64,000 nt of DNA from Kocuria sp. Its GTDB lineage: Bacteria > Actinomycetota > Actinomycetes > Actinomycetales > Micrococcaceae. Under the pieces are notes generated by a model. That model saw only the letters and a program-made list of their open reading frames with translations, was not told the DNA's origin and made no database searches. Below, piece after piece: positions 45,001 through 52,115 of the stretch (positions within the stretch are counted from its first letter, which is position 1; each line of letters opens with the position of its first letter). Position numbers and translations under genes: made by a program. The stretch is taken from positions 1-64,000 of the forward strand of contig NZ_JAUNTS010000013.1 in NCBI RefSeq assembly GCF_030538595.1. Direction: 5' to 3'.

Positions 45001-46510
45001 TCCGCGGGAACCACGTATTGGCTAGAGGCATCAACGCCGAAACGAAGTCACGAACTGCGGACTCAGCGACAGCCCAATAACTAGAGCTGATGGAGTCCTG
45101 CAAAGCAGAGAACTGTGGCCCCAGATCAGCCAAGATTTCCTTGGCATCCAGCAGCGCCGGGATGAGAACCCCGAAAGAGACCCCGATAGCGGCCAGAAGT
45201 GCGGGGAGTACCAGTGCCGCAGAAAACATGGATGCGAGTCCCGACCCGATGGTCAGAACATTCCCCAAGCCCGTCCCCAGCAGAGACACCAAGTTGGTGA
45301 TCCCTGTGGTCAGAAGCGCAACCTTGGGCAGCGCCTGATCCAGGCCCGTGACCATCCGACGAATACCACGCCCAAAGTCACCCAGCATCCGTGACCCAGA
45401 CAAAGCCACCAATGCCGTGGTGACCTCGGCAACTGATGTGCCCGACAATCGGGCATGCAGAGTGATAAAACGATCACGGGTCAGAACCGCAATACGTGCG
45501 GCAGCGAGCGCCGTGTCCAGATGCACCTGCATCTCGGGATCTTGGCTATCAATGTGTTCAGCGAGCCGATCAGCCTCGTCCCGGGCCAGCGCAGTATCCG
45601 CTTGGATACGCAATTCAGCAGCACGTTCCTCAACGTCGCGGACCATCTTTGCGACCTGAGCGCGGAAGGCCGCGGACTTTTCTGCTTCAACGGGGATTTC
45701 GGCTTGGATGTTGCGTTGGGCGTCCTCGACTAGTCGGTTGAGGTCAGCACGCAGACTTTCACCTTCAGGGGTGGTCGGGATTGATGCTTCAATGCCTCGC
45801 ACGGCTGCTTTCACGTCCCGCTGCAGTCGGGCACGGAAGGCCTTGTCCATCTCCGACACTACAGGGATCTCGATGGGGTTAGCCTCCGCGATCTCCTCCG
45901 CGCGCTGTGCCGCGACGCGGGCGGAGCGCTCCGCCTCAGCAGTGTCCACCTGGACCTTTAGCTCGGCCCGGGTCTTTTCCACCTCGGACACCATCCCGGC
46001 AACACTGCGCCGGAAATTAGCTGCTTCCTCCGCATCCACAGGGATCTGTGCTTCGAGCTTCGCAGTGGCCGCTTCCACCTGCTGGTGGAGCTGTCGGCGC
46101 AGCCCATCCCCGTCCGTGCCGACCGGAATCAAGGCTTCCGCTCCACGGGTGGCAGCCCGCAAATCCTTGCGCATCCTGGCCAGGAACGACTTGTCCACCT
46201 CGGACACCACTGGGACTTCAACCGGGTTGCTCTTAGCCTGTGCCTGAGCCTTCTTCGCTGCTTTCACAACGTCTTTGGTCAGACCCTTGGCATCGGCCAC
46301 CACGTCGACCATGACATCGGCGGTATCAGACGCCTGCTTCGCAGCCTTGCGGACCATCGCGGTCAGACCCTTGGAATCAAGCTGGGCCTGAATCTGGACC
46401 CGCGCCTGTCGCTCGATCTTCTCCAGCTGTGCCTTGAGCTCGCGCCGGAATCCTTTGGTGTCCGGAACGGCCCGGACACTCATCCGCCCCACTTCATTGC
46501 CCTCGGCCAT
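42020..46510 (-). CDS. Tail tape measure protein
   Basis: A 1496-residue protein, the longest in the prophage, that sets tail length. The N-terminal 310 residues hold two imperfect repeats of about 100 residues (95-192 and 211-308, both opening NPxExPVVSExDK and sharing IPVxAE and AEL). The centre has hydrophobic stretches (IGPLVGGLKGIGAAIGGLKG). Near residues 1206-1293 lies an exact 44-residue tandem repeat rich in Trp/Ser/Ala. The end (SIHHDPAAEAATTSDA) precedes a short helical tail. GGAGGAGG precedes the ATG. At about 0.15 nm per residue this would predict a tail of roughly 220 nm (inference). Confidence 0.93.
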   Translation of the reverse strand: MAEGNEVGRMSVRAVPDTKGFRRELKAQLEKIERQARVQIQAQLDSKGLTAMVRKAAKQASDTADVMVDVVADAKGLTKDVVKAAKKAQAQAKSNPVEVPVVSEVDKSFLARMRKDLRAATRGAEALIPVGTDGDGLRRQLHQQVEAATAKLEAQIPVDAEEAANFRRSVAGMVSEVEKTRAELKVQVDTAEAERSARVAAQRAEEIAEANPIEIPVVSEMDKAFRARLQRDVKAAVRGIEASIPTTPEGESLRADLNRLVEDAQRNIQAEIPVEAEKSAAFRAQVAKMVRDVEERAAELRIQADTALARDEADRLAEHIDSQDPEMQVHLDTALAAARIAVLTRDRFITLHARLSGTSVAEVTTALVALSGSRMLGDFGRGIRRMVTGLDQALPKVALLTTGITNLVSLLGTGLGNVLTIGSGLASMFSAALVLPALLAAIGVSFGVLIPALLDAKEILADLGPQFSALQDSISSSYWAVAESAVRDFVSALMPLANTWFPRMATQLGHFTRGLSNAFTSTRGMAAVETLFSNLTKSIDLAGEGISHFTSGFLEMVRGGSAYLPRLASWFNQWAEDFSGWAAEAVDSGRFFEWVDDAIVNIRAFGQVIWHASGFLSGLSRAASIAGSGGLVALANGLRRAHEAVDGPLWQGALITVFEGMRQGVDALSPGVSALADAFLILAPALREITILAGQAGAALLQGFADVITDPGFVNGAIWLFAGIRDGLRSLQEVAPQVGTALGAVFRVLGTMAREFGPVLAAAIRELAPAFTDVMNAVEPLIPILTDWLIKALEAIGPIVRDVASALADFAAENPELAAGILLVGLAIGALVGGLVKLLPIIGPLVGGLKGIGAAIGGLKGATAAGGAFSGLGAAFRAVLSVAGRLAGPIAAIVAVLAAMWTNSEELRTSVGELFTALGNLASVIMDRLGPAFETVGGHLGTLMEIFGAFGGFLGDVVALILDTITGLIDIVALAIEGDWAGLWERAGQIVKDWVENLGNIFGSLSEFLGVLFTGAMDIALASWGTSWDEMLQKTKDAWGPIIDAIVMAWPLIVNAITTGMAVVSALWDIAWSTLTDAVTGAWDAVMMAISTAMMFIQTVVTTGLTVLQAIWETFWSTLVTTVTTVWTAIQNAVLTALAFLSMLLWAGLGVIQGAWNLVWNSLLPILQAVFAPIIAVVIAALAWLQSIITTALTFIQTLWSSIWSAVSAFVASVWASIVAAVSAAISAVLAVVSSVLSAISATWSAIWSAVSAFVASVWASIVAAVSAAISAVLAVVSSVLSAISATWSAIWSAISSFVSSIWNTIVSAVSSAMSALVSAISSGAQSAWSAIKDMGSNILSTIGNVASQMVTAGADMIRGFINGIKSMAGAAVEAAKGVVGDAIDGAKALLKIRSPSRVFMEIGRFTGEGFVIGLNHESDAVQSAMAAMVTPPAPESIHHDPAAEAATTSDAASDPTVELLRQILAALLAGKELDGVQLIKGLRSTKRSLRMTEAI
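42631..42894. repeat. Exact 132-bp tandem duplication inside the tape measure gene
   Basis: Bases 42631-42762 are repeated at 42763-42894 without any difference I could see, and a third partial copy begins at 42895. The unit encodes 44 residues, so the frame is kept. The identity at DNA level points to a recent duplication. Confidence 0.9.
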
Positions 46511-46563
46511 GGGCGGGCACCTCCTCCGCGGTCAGGCCCACATACGACGGGGGCGGATGAGCA

Positions 46564-47354
46564 TCACGAAAAGAATGACGAATCCACGTCATCCAACGAC
46601 AACGGTGTGTGCCGAGACGACGGTCGTTCCACCGGCTTGATCTTGCGTGGACGCTTTTTGCTGCCCTTGACGGCCACCATGTTGTGCAGTGCCTGAATCT
46701 GGTCAGACACGCTCTCCAACATCATCGTGTCCCGCGAGCGCCCAATGTGGGTATGGTCGCCGAGCTTGTCGATCGCTCGGTAATGGGAGTTGACGTCGTT
46801 GGGGAGGCGGTCGATCAGTGTGAGAGTGAGTTCAACGTCGTCGTCGGAACCGGTGACGGCTGCGAGTCCGTTGACCCCGTAGAGGGCTGCAAGGTCTGCT
46901 GTGGCGTTGGGGTAGCGGGTCAGGAATCGGTGGATTGCGAGCCTTTTCCCATTGCGCTCACGTACCCCATGACCAGGGTCTGGGTCCGGTTCAAGGCTCC
47001 CTCGCCGGACGCCCATTGCCAGAATGCATCGGGGTCGATGGAGTACACGTCTCCGACGTACTCGACGAGGTCTGCCATGGCGTCGAAGTTGAAGTCTGAT
47101 GCCTTGACGGTCTGGCCAATGGACTCGGTTGATTCGATGTTTTCGATCGTTCCATCTCCGAGGACCTTGAGTAGGCGGCCCTGCAGGCGCATCATGTCCG
47201 GCGCGCGGAGGGAGGTGATGGGCTTGAGCAGCTCATGGCCCTCGATCTCGGAGAATTCCAGCTGCTTTTGCTCTTGCGAGGGCTGGTGGTCCTGTGCCGG
47301 CTTGCGGGTGCGAGCAGCGGACTTGGTGCTGGGGGCCTTGGCAGGGGTAGTCAT
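46564..47354 (-). CDS. Tail assembly chaperone G-T fusion (made by -1 frameshift)
   Basis: The upstream chaperone frame (47354 to 46944) continues after a -1 slip at GGGAAAA (46944-46950) into the frame ending at 46564, joining as 47354..46944 then 46944..46564 and giving a protein of about 263 residues. The second frame reads RLAIHRFLTRYPNATADLAALYGVNGL to its stop and has no plausible start of its own. This is the lambda G/GT arrangement, lying between the major tail protein and tape measure genes. The product helps fold the tape measure and recruit tube subunits. Confidence 0.88.
46920..47354 (-). CDS. Tail assembly chaperone G
   Basis: A 144-residue protein, the unshifted product. The N-terminal 40 residues are Lys/Pro/Gln-rich, then a helical domain (GHELLKPITSLRAPDMMRLQGRL, DFNFDAMADLVEYVGDVY) typical of siphovirus chaperones. 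It ends MGKGSQSTDS eight codons after the slippery site. It is preceded by a strong hairpin (47378-47413), which may lower its expression relative to the tail tube gene. Confidence 0.85.
   Translation of the reverse strand: MTTPAKAPSTKSAARTRKPAQDHQPSQEQKQLEFSEIEGHELLKPITSLRAPDMMRLQGRLLKVLGDGTIENIESTESIGQTVKASDFNFDAMADLVEYVGDVYSIDPDAFWQWASGEGALNRTQTLVMGYVSAMGKGSQSTDS
46944..46950 (-). promoter_or_regulatory. Programmed -1 frameshift slippery heptamer
   Basis: On the - strand the zero-frame codons are ATG GGA AAA GGC, giving G GGA AAA, a canonical X-XXY-YYZ slippery heptamer. Slipping back one base moves ribosomes into the chaperone T frame with no stop before it. It lies eight codons before the zero-frame stop, as in other siphophages. 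Confidence 0.9.
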
Positions 47355-47377
47355 GGTGTGAGCCTTCCTTTGGGGAG

Positions 47378-47413
47378 ACTGATGGGCGCAACAGATCGGT
47401 TGCGCCCATCAGT
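47378..47413 (-). terminator. Strong hairpin between tail tube and chaperone genes
   Basis: A perfect 15-bp stem (ACTGATGGGCGCAAC and complement) with a 6-base loop lies in the 145-base gap after the major tail protein. No T-run follows on the - strand, so it is more likely a partial terminator or mRNA stabiliser that keeps chaperone levels low. A second, weaker pair (GTTCCCTGTG/CACAGGGAAC) lies nearby at about 47445-47488. Confidence 0.55.
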
Positions 47414-47499
47414 AGGAGTCGTGAGCCGGGAATGGTGTTGGGGGTTCCCTGTGGCGCGGGGCTCACACCACGTCACAGGGAACGTTTTTCACGCCGAGA

Positions 47500-48105
47500 T
47501 CAGTCCGAGAGCACGGCCACGGCTGCGGAGAAGGGGCGCACCGGGTACCACTTCATCTTGAGCGGGCGTCCGTCTGCTGCCAGCAGAGTGTTGGACGACA
47601 ACGCTTGGAAGCCCATGGGAATCTCGAAGAACTCCTCAATGTCCACAGAGGGGGCATCACCCAGGCCGATGGAGCAACGCGGGAAGTACAGACCAGCGCG
47701 CTTGGCACCCTGCACGAAGATGAAGAACAGCGCCTTTTCGATCTTCCCGTCGCCGGAGACCTCGTAGGACTGATCTTCGTCGTTCCATGCACCGTCCGGC
47801 TGCGCGAGCGCAAACGTCTTTTGCGTCATCTCCAATGCGTTGACCGCGCCAGACCACGCAACCGACTCGTAGCTGACATCAACGGCGTCCTGCTCCCACG
47901 TCCGCTTCTGGTTGGCGTCTCCGCCATCCTTCTCAAATTCCGGGGGGTTCTCAGCAGATGTGTGCCCCAGGCTGTTCCAGCTTTCTCCGTACGTGGACGG
48001 GTTACCGATGACGAACTGCGCAGGATTGAACGGCAGCGTGTCCGGCTCTGCTTGCAGCACATTTCCGTACCCAGGGATGATGATTTTGCTTGCGTCGAGT
48101 GACAT
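47500..48105 (-). CDS. Major tail (tube) protein
   Basis: A 201-residue beta-rich protein (MSLDASKIIIPGYGNVLQAE, FVIGNPSTYGESWNSLGHTS, DQSYEVSGDGKIEKALFFIFVQG, DAPSVDIEEFFEIPMGFQAL) matching siphovirus tube proteins. The ATG at 48105 is chosen because GGAGG lies eight bases upstream; a longer frame starts inside the leader. It lies between the tail terminator and chaperone genes, the normal place for the tube gene. Probably highly expressed. Confidence 0.88.
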   Translation of the reverse strand: MSLDASKIIIPGYGNVLQAEPDTLPFNPAQFVIGNPSTYGESWNSLGHTSAENPPEFEKDGGDANQKRTWEQDAVDVSYESVAWSGAVNALEMTQKTFALAQPDGAWNDEDQSYEVSGDGKIEKALFFIFVQGAKRAGLYFPRCSIGLGDAPSVDIEEFFEIPMGFQALSSNTLLAADGRPLKMKWYPVRPFSAAVAVLSD

Positions 48106-48184
48106 GGTTTTCGCCTCCATGAATGACAGAAGGCATGGTCCCACATGGGGCGATGCCTTCAAAGAACGGTTAATGAGGATTGGC

Positions 48185-48595
48185 TCACACAGCGGTGCGG
48201 ACGGTGATGAGCTGGTTGTACTGACGGATGTCCTGGGCCACCAGGTCGGATGCAGGTGGCCGGAACGGCAGGGATTGCACCGTCACCGAGGCGATCGCCG
48301 CGTGCGATTCGGACAAGTGCCCAAGACTCGGGGCCTGAACCAGTGCGTCCATGACGTCCCAGGCCAATTCCGAGGCCGCACTGTTGGTCTCGGCGGCTGT
48401 CACGATGGCCACTGTCCAGATCTGCCCGGCTGCGCCCGCAGCATTGGCCACGGGCACCCCCGTAGGGATCTGCAGCCACACCACGGGCAACCGGCCGGCA
48501 CTGTCTGCCGGCGGATCCGATGTGACGAACGCGCCTGTTTCGGCAGCCATGATGACGTCTCTCAGCGCCTTGTACGGCGAGATGGGCCGAGTCAT
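48185..48595 (-). CDS. Tail terminator protein
   Basis: A 136-residue protein of the tail-completion type (lambda gpU-like position): MTRPISPYKALRDVIMAAE, VVWLQIPTG, TVAIVTAAETNSAASELAWDVMDALVQ and a final ITVRTAV strand. It overlaps the upstream gene by four bases. It caps the growing tube and joins it to the neck. Confidence 0.75.
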   Translation of the reverse strand: MTRPISPYKALRDVIMAAETGAFVTSDPPADSAGRLPVVWLQIPTGVPVANAAGAAGQIWTVAIVTAAETNSAASELAWDVMDALVQAPSLGHLSESHAAIASVTVQSLPFRPPASDLVAQDIRQYNQLITVRTAV

Positions 48596-48888
48596 CCGCT
48601 GATCCCACGTGTGAATGCGAAATGCCCGGGCACCGGCTTGCCAGCCTTCGTGACGTACCCGAACTCAATGGCCAGCGCACCAGGATCGGTCGAGTAGATC
48701 ACTCGGTCCTGTACCCCACGTTTTCCAGCGACGCGTTTGGTCCTGATCGACTGCGCAAAGGCACCAGAGTGGGTTGGTGCCAAGCTCACGATCCGAGCGC
48801 GCCGACTTTCTACAACCTTGTCGAACTGCGCCGATTCACCGACCATCCGCGCGGCTTGAACCGACACATCACGGTCGAGTTCCACCAT
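48592..48888 (-). CDS. HK97 gp10-like head-tail joining protein
   Basis: A 98-residue basic protein. The pattern SLAPTHSGAFAQSIRTKRVAG and a final ALAIEFGYVTKAGKPVPGH is typical of HK97 gp10-like neck proteins. GGAAGG precedes the ATG. It overlaps both neighbours (20 bases upstream, four downstream). Confidence 0.75.
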   Translation of the reverse strand: MVELDRDVSVQAARMVGESAQFDKVVESRRARIVSLAPTHSGAFAQSIRTKRVAGKRGVQDRVIYSTDPGALAIEFGYVTKAGKPVPGHFAFTRGISG

Positions 48889-49231
48889 GAGGCACCACCT
48901 TCCGTGGCTCGCGTGCCGAGATCAGCACACTGTCGTGCTGCGTACGCGATGACATCCGAAAACGGGAGGGCTCACCCACCTGATCCCACCACCGGCCGTC
49001 ATAAAAGACTCGGGTGCGGTGATCACCGGGCCAATCGCGCGCCGTGATGCGGTAGGTCTCCGTTGTCAGGACACCCAACGCCTCACGCTCATCAGTTGAG
49101 AGCGGATGCACGTTGCAGCGGACCTCAACCGGTTCACCAAGGGCGTGAACTTCCTCCACGCCCTCGTCATCCGATCGGAGGCCGTAGAGCTGCACCAGCA
49201 CCGCATGCCGCGGTGACGACAACAACGTCAC
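48869..49231 (-). CDS. Head-tail stopper/adaptor protein
   Basis: A 120-residue protein in the stopper position (after the Gp19-like adaptor, before gp10-like). It is beta-rich with VEVRCNVHPLSTDEREALGVL and WPGDHRTRVFYDGRWWDQVGEP, resembling SPP1 gp16-like stoppers. The GTG at 49231 overlaps the upstream stop as GTGA; GTG 49240 is possible. Confidence 0.65.
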   Translation of the reverse strand: MTLLSSPRHAVLVQLYGLRSDDEGVEEVHALGEPVEVRCNVHPLSTDEREALGVLTTETYRITARDWPGDHRTRVFYDGRWWDQVGEPSRFRMSSRTQHDSVLISAREPRKVVPHGGTRP

Positions 49232-49644
49232 GCCATCCACCCCGCCCACGGGCGACGCGGCTTCACCCGGCCGGACCCAATGAAACTGTCTGACGCCGTG
49301 CACCCAATCGCTTCAAGATCCCCATCCGGGAACCACAGATTCGGAGACACCGCGAGCGCGTTCTTCGAGTAGGAGTACCCGCCCTCGGACTCAGATTTGA
49401 TGGAGGGGTCCTCGTCCCTGACGACGCGCAGGACTGCGTCGAGCACGACGTCCTTGACGGTGTCGATGTTGACGGTACCTGCGGCGATCCGGCGGGCGAG
49501 GGTTGGACATTTGCCCAGGAGTTTCCGGGTGGCTTTTTCGAGTTGGTATTGCAGGTAGTCCACCGTGTCGGTGTCCTCCATGTCGATGCTCTTCTCGTAG
49601 GCGGCATCCAGGTCTTGGACGGTGAGGTTGATGATCTCGATCAT
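49228..49644 (-). CDS. Head-tail adaptor (Gp19/Gp15/Gp42-like)
   Basis: A 138-residue helical protein (IEIINLTVQDLDAAYEKSI, ARRIAAGTVNIDTVKDVVLDAVLRVVRD, GGYSYSKNALAVSPNLWFPDGDL), matching the Gp19/Gp15/Gp42-like connector family of actinophages that sits under the portal. The ATG at 49644 is chosen because AGGAG lies eight bases upstream. Confidence 0.8.
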   Translation of the reverse strand: MIEIINLTVQDLDAAYEKSIDMEDTDTVDYLQYQLEKATRKLLGKCPTLARRIAAGTVNIDTVKDVVLDAVLRVVRDEDPSIKSESEGGYSYSKNALAVSPNLWFPDGDLEAIGCTASDSFIGSGRVKPRRPWAGWMA

Positions 49645-49702
49645 GCGTTGCTCTCCTGCCGTCCAGGTGTGGCCCGGTATGTCGCCGGGCCACACGGGTC
49701 AG

Positions 49703-50023
49703 TCACTTCTTGGCGGGTGCGGACTTCGAGGACGTTGACTTGGTCTCCGTCTTCTCCTTGTCCGCGGTGTCGGCAGCGTCACTGTCGGTGGTCTTGACGA
49801 CCTCCGCGTCTGGGCTGCCATCGGGCGAGCTGGCCGAATCAGCGCCCGTGTCGCCGCCGGTGGCTTCAGCAGTCTGGGTGACCTCTGGCTTGGGCTGAGT
49901 CAGCACTGCCGGGTTGGTGATCAGCTTCTCCGCCCATGCCGGGCAGGTCGCGCCTTCACGCAAGAACACGATCTCCCCGGTGCCCGGGTGACGCAGCACA
50001 GTGGATGCTTTGATCTTGGCCAT
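49703..50023 (-). CDS. Small head-region protein with disordered tail
   Basis: A 106-residue protein. Its first 45 residues look folded (IKASTVLRHPGTGEIVFLREG, CPAWAEKLITNPAVL). The rest is a Thr/Asp/Ser/Lys-rich disordered tail ending SAPAKK. It starts six bases after the capsid stop with a weak ribosome binding site. Similar small genes follow the capsid gene in many actinophages; function unknown. Confidence 0.65.
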   Translation of the reverse strand: MAKIKASTVLRHPGTGEIVFLREGATCPAWAEKLITNPAVLTQPKPEVTQTAEATGGDTGADSASSPDGSPDAEVVKTTDSDAADTADKEKTETKSTSSKSAPAKK

Positions 50024-50029
50024 GGTCGA

Positions 50030-51076
50030 TCAGAGCACCTTCACGGACATGGAGAGATTCGCGTTGGCCAGCACCGGCAGACCGATGGCATCCGAAATCA
50101 CCTCAGTGATCATCGGAGGCTTCTCGTTCTGGTACACGCCAGCGACGATTCCCGGCTGCTCAGAGTCCTCGATACCGTAACTGGGGTTCTGAGCAGTGAG
50201 CGTGGTTCCCCACACGGTTCCGCCCAGGGGCGTGCCGCTCTCGGACGTGGTGGGCCCCGGAGCGGGCAGCAGCAAGATCCGATCTTGCGGCAACACCGGC
50301 GTGGCCACACCGCGCAGGGATACCCGACGGTCATAGCGCATGACACCAGGCAGTCCCTGGCCGAGCAGCATGTCATTGACCTGCTGCTCAGAGGCCGGCC
50401 GCGCGCCACCATTGAGCAGCTGGGTCTGGAACTCGGTTCCAGTGGTCAGTGCCCGGATCACACGGTTCGATGCCAGGATCACCCCGGGATCCTCACCGTT
50501 GATTTCACGGTAGAGATCCACATACGTGGTGAGTGCGTCCAAACGGGACTGCGAGGTGTCCGACCAGTCGTCCTGACCGGTGATGGTCAGACGCTCATCG
50601 CGGCCGAAGTCGTCGTTGGAGAACTCGACCACCTGGCCGTTGACCACGCTCGTGATGGTGGCCCGGCCAGTGGACAGGACCAGGCCGCGCAAATGCTCCA
50701 TGCGGTTGGCCACAGCCGTGACCACACGGTCCGTGGTGGCCTGCACGGCGTTGAGGATCGCGTCATCGGAGGCATGCCGCAGACGTAGTTGCTGGTACTC
50801 CGAGATGGGGATGTTCTGTCCCAGTGCTGGCAGTTCGAGCGTCACACGCTTGCCGCCAGCAGCGCGGCCGATTTCCGGCTCAGCGTCGTAGGCACGGAAC
50901 TCCGCAGCGTCAATCAGGCCGTTGTCTCCCTGTACGAAGCGGGCCACAACGTCTTGGACCGTTCGGTTGGGTAGCCAGCGGGCCAAAGATCCCTTGGCTT
51001 GTTCCTGCTGTTCCAGTGATGCGCGGGCGTAACCGGTCAGGGTCGCCGGGTCAATGAGGTCAGTGTAAAGAGCCAT
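50030..51076 (-). CDS. Major capsid protein (lambda gpE-like)
   Basis: A 348-residue protein of the lambda E / HK97-fold capsid group. The start ALYTDLIDPATLTGYARASLEQQEQ, the E-loop region (EIGRAAGGKRVTLELPALGQNIPISEYQQLRLR), the spine helix (DAILNAVQATTDRVVTAVANRMEHLRGLVLSTG) and the late beta region (RRVSLRGVATPVLPQDRILLLP) fit. GGAGG lies 10 bases before the ATG. It is downstream of the decoration protein gene, as in lambda-like head modules. Confidence 0.9.
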   Translation of the reverse strand: MALYTDLIDPATLTGYARASLEQQEQAKGSLARWLPNRTVQDVVARFVQGDNGLIDAAEFRAYDAEPEIGRAAGGKRVTLELPALGQNIPISEYQQLRLRHASDDAILNAVQATTDRVVTAVANRMEHLRGLVLSTGRATITSVVNGQVVEFSNDDFGRDERLTITGQDDWSDTSQSRLDALTTYVDLYREINGEDPGVILASNRVIRALTTGTEFQTQLLNGGARPASEQQVNDMLLGQGLPGVMRYDRRVSLRGVATPVLPQDRILLLPAPGPTTSESGTPLGGTVWGTTLTAQNPSYGIEDSEQPGIVAGVYQNEKPPMITEVISDAIGLPVLANANLSMSVKVL

Positions 51077-51093
51077 GATTCAGTGCCCTCCTC

Positions 51094-51462
51094 TCAAATG
51101 TAGACGATGGTCGTGTTGGCCTGGCTGGTGGGGGCAGTGAAGCCTTCAACCGGGAGGAAGCGCGTGCGGACGCGACCGTGATCGTAGAGCGGCACGCTGA
51201 TGTTCCCGGAGTCAGGAAGCTGCTGGTCCGTGAACAGGTGACCGGCCAGCACTTCCGTGCCACCGGACCCACCGGCGTTGTAGGGCTTGAGCAGCCCGCC
51301 GACCTCAGCCACGGGGTACCCGGACAGCACAACGCCGTCCTTGGCCACCGCAGTGAAGTCCTGTGATTGCAGGACTGCGGTGCGGCAATTGGCGATCCCG
51401 TGGCTGGTTCCCAGCCACCGCTGGTCGCCACCGGTGAAACTCTCAGTCTTCAGACGAGGCAT
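51094..51462 (-). CDS. Head decoration protein (gpD-like)
   Basis: A 122-residue beta-rich protein (GIANCRTAVLQSQDFTAVAKDGVVLSGYPV, GGTEVLAGHLFTDQQLP) that matches lambda gpD-like capsid-stabilising proteins. GAGGAG precedes the ATG. It lies directly upstream of the capsid gene. Confidence 0.82.
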   Translation of the reverse strand: MPRLKTESFTGGDQRWLGTSHGIANCRTAVLQSQDFTAVAKDGVVLSGYPVAEVGGLLKPYNAGGSGGTEVLAGHLFTDQQLPDSGNISVPLYDHGRVRTRFLPVEGFTAPTSQANTTIVYI

Positions 51463-51488
51463 GGTGATCTCCTCTCAGGAGTCTTGAA

Positions 51489-52115
51489 TCAAGCGGATTT
51501 CGGAGTGCCCTGGCGGGCTTCAAAGAGGGCCCGTCCAGCGGCCACGGAGGATGCCCCTGCGTGGCGTTGGAAACCCTGATGTGTTGGGCGCGGGGTGCCG
51601 CGCTGTTGCGCCGTGTCGGCAGAGTTCAGAAGAGACAAGGAGTCGGCCACCTGGTCTACGTCGACGGTTCCGTCAGCGCCGATGTAGGAGGCTAGGTTCA
51701 CCCTGGACAGGAATTTCTCTAGCGCCTCGGGAGCGATATTGGCCCCGCGGGCCTGGAATGCAGACCGGACCCGCTCGTCGGCCACTTCGGCCAGCGTGTC
51801 AGCGCGTGCCTTGGCGATCGCGGCATCCAGTGCCTTCTGGTCCGGGGTCTTGCTGGCCTCTTGGAGTTGATCGAATTGCTCCGCCTTGACCTTCAAATCG
51901 TCGTAGTCCGCACGGTCCTTCACGGTCTTCTCATGCTTCCGTGCCTGGTGCTTCCAGTAGGCCTCACGCTGCTCGCCAGTCATTTCCGCCAATGGCGTCT
52001 CAGCAGGAAAACCCGTTCCCTGATCGGCCGGCGCTTGACCACCTTCGGGCGGAACTTGGTTGTTCTCATCGTCTTTGCCCGACTGATCGCCAGCGGTCTT
52101 GTGGTCTTGCGGCAT
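51489..52115 (-). CDS. Capsid scaffolding protein from internal start
   Basis: The 208-residue in-frame product starting MPQDHKTAGDQSGKDDE, with AAGGAG and a six-base spacing before the internal ATG. It is helical and highly charged (QREAYWKHQARKHEKTVKDR, DYDDLKVKAEQFDQLQE, DQKALDAAIAKARADTLAEV), as phage scaffolds are, and lies just before decoration and capsid genes. Its C-terminus (GRALFEARQ) may bind capsid. In many relatives the scaffold is a free-standing gene of this size. Confidence 0.75.
   Translation of the reverse strand: MPQDHKTAGDQSGKDDENNQVPPEGGQAPADQGTGFPAETPLAEMTGEQREAYWKHQARKHEKTVKDRADYDDLKVKAEQFDQLQEASKTPDQKALDAAIAKARADTLAEVADERVRSAFQARGANIAPEALEKFLSRVNLASYIGADGTVDVDQVADSLSLLNSADTAQQRGTPRPTHQGFQRHAGASSVAAGRALFEARQGTPKSA

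Noticed and set aside
46564-47016. Second chaperone frame as an independent gene starting at 47016
   Set aside because: That start lies inside the first chaperone gene with no ribosome binding site; the slippery heptamer explains its translation.
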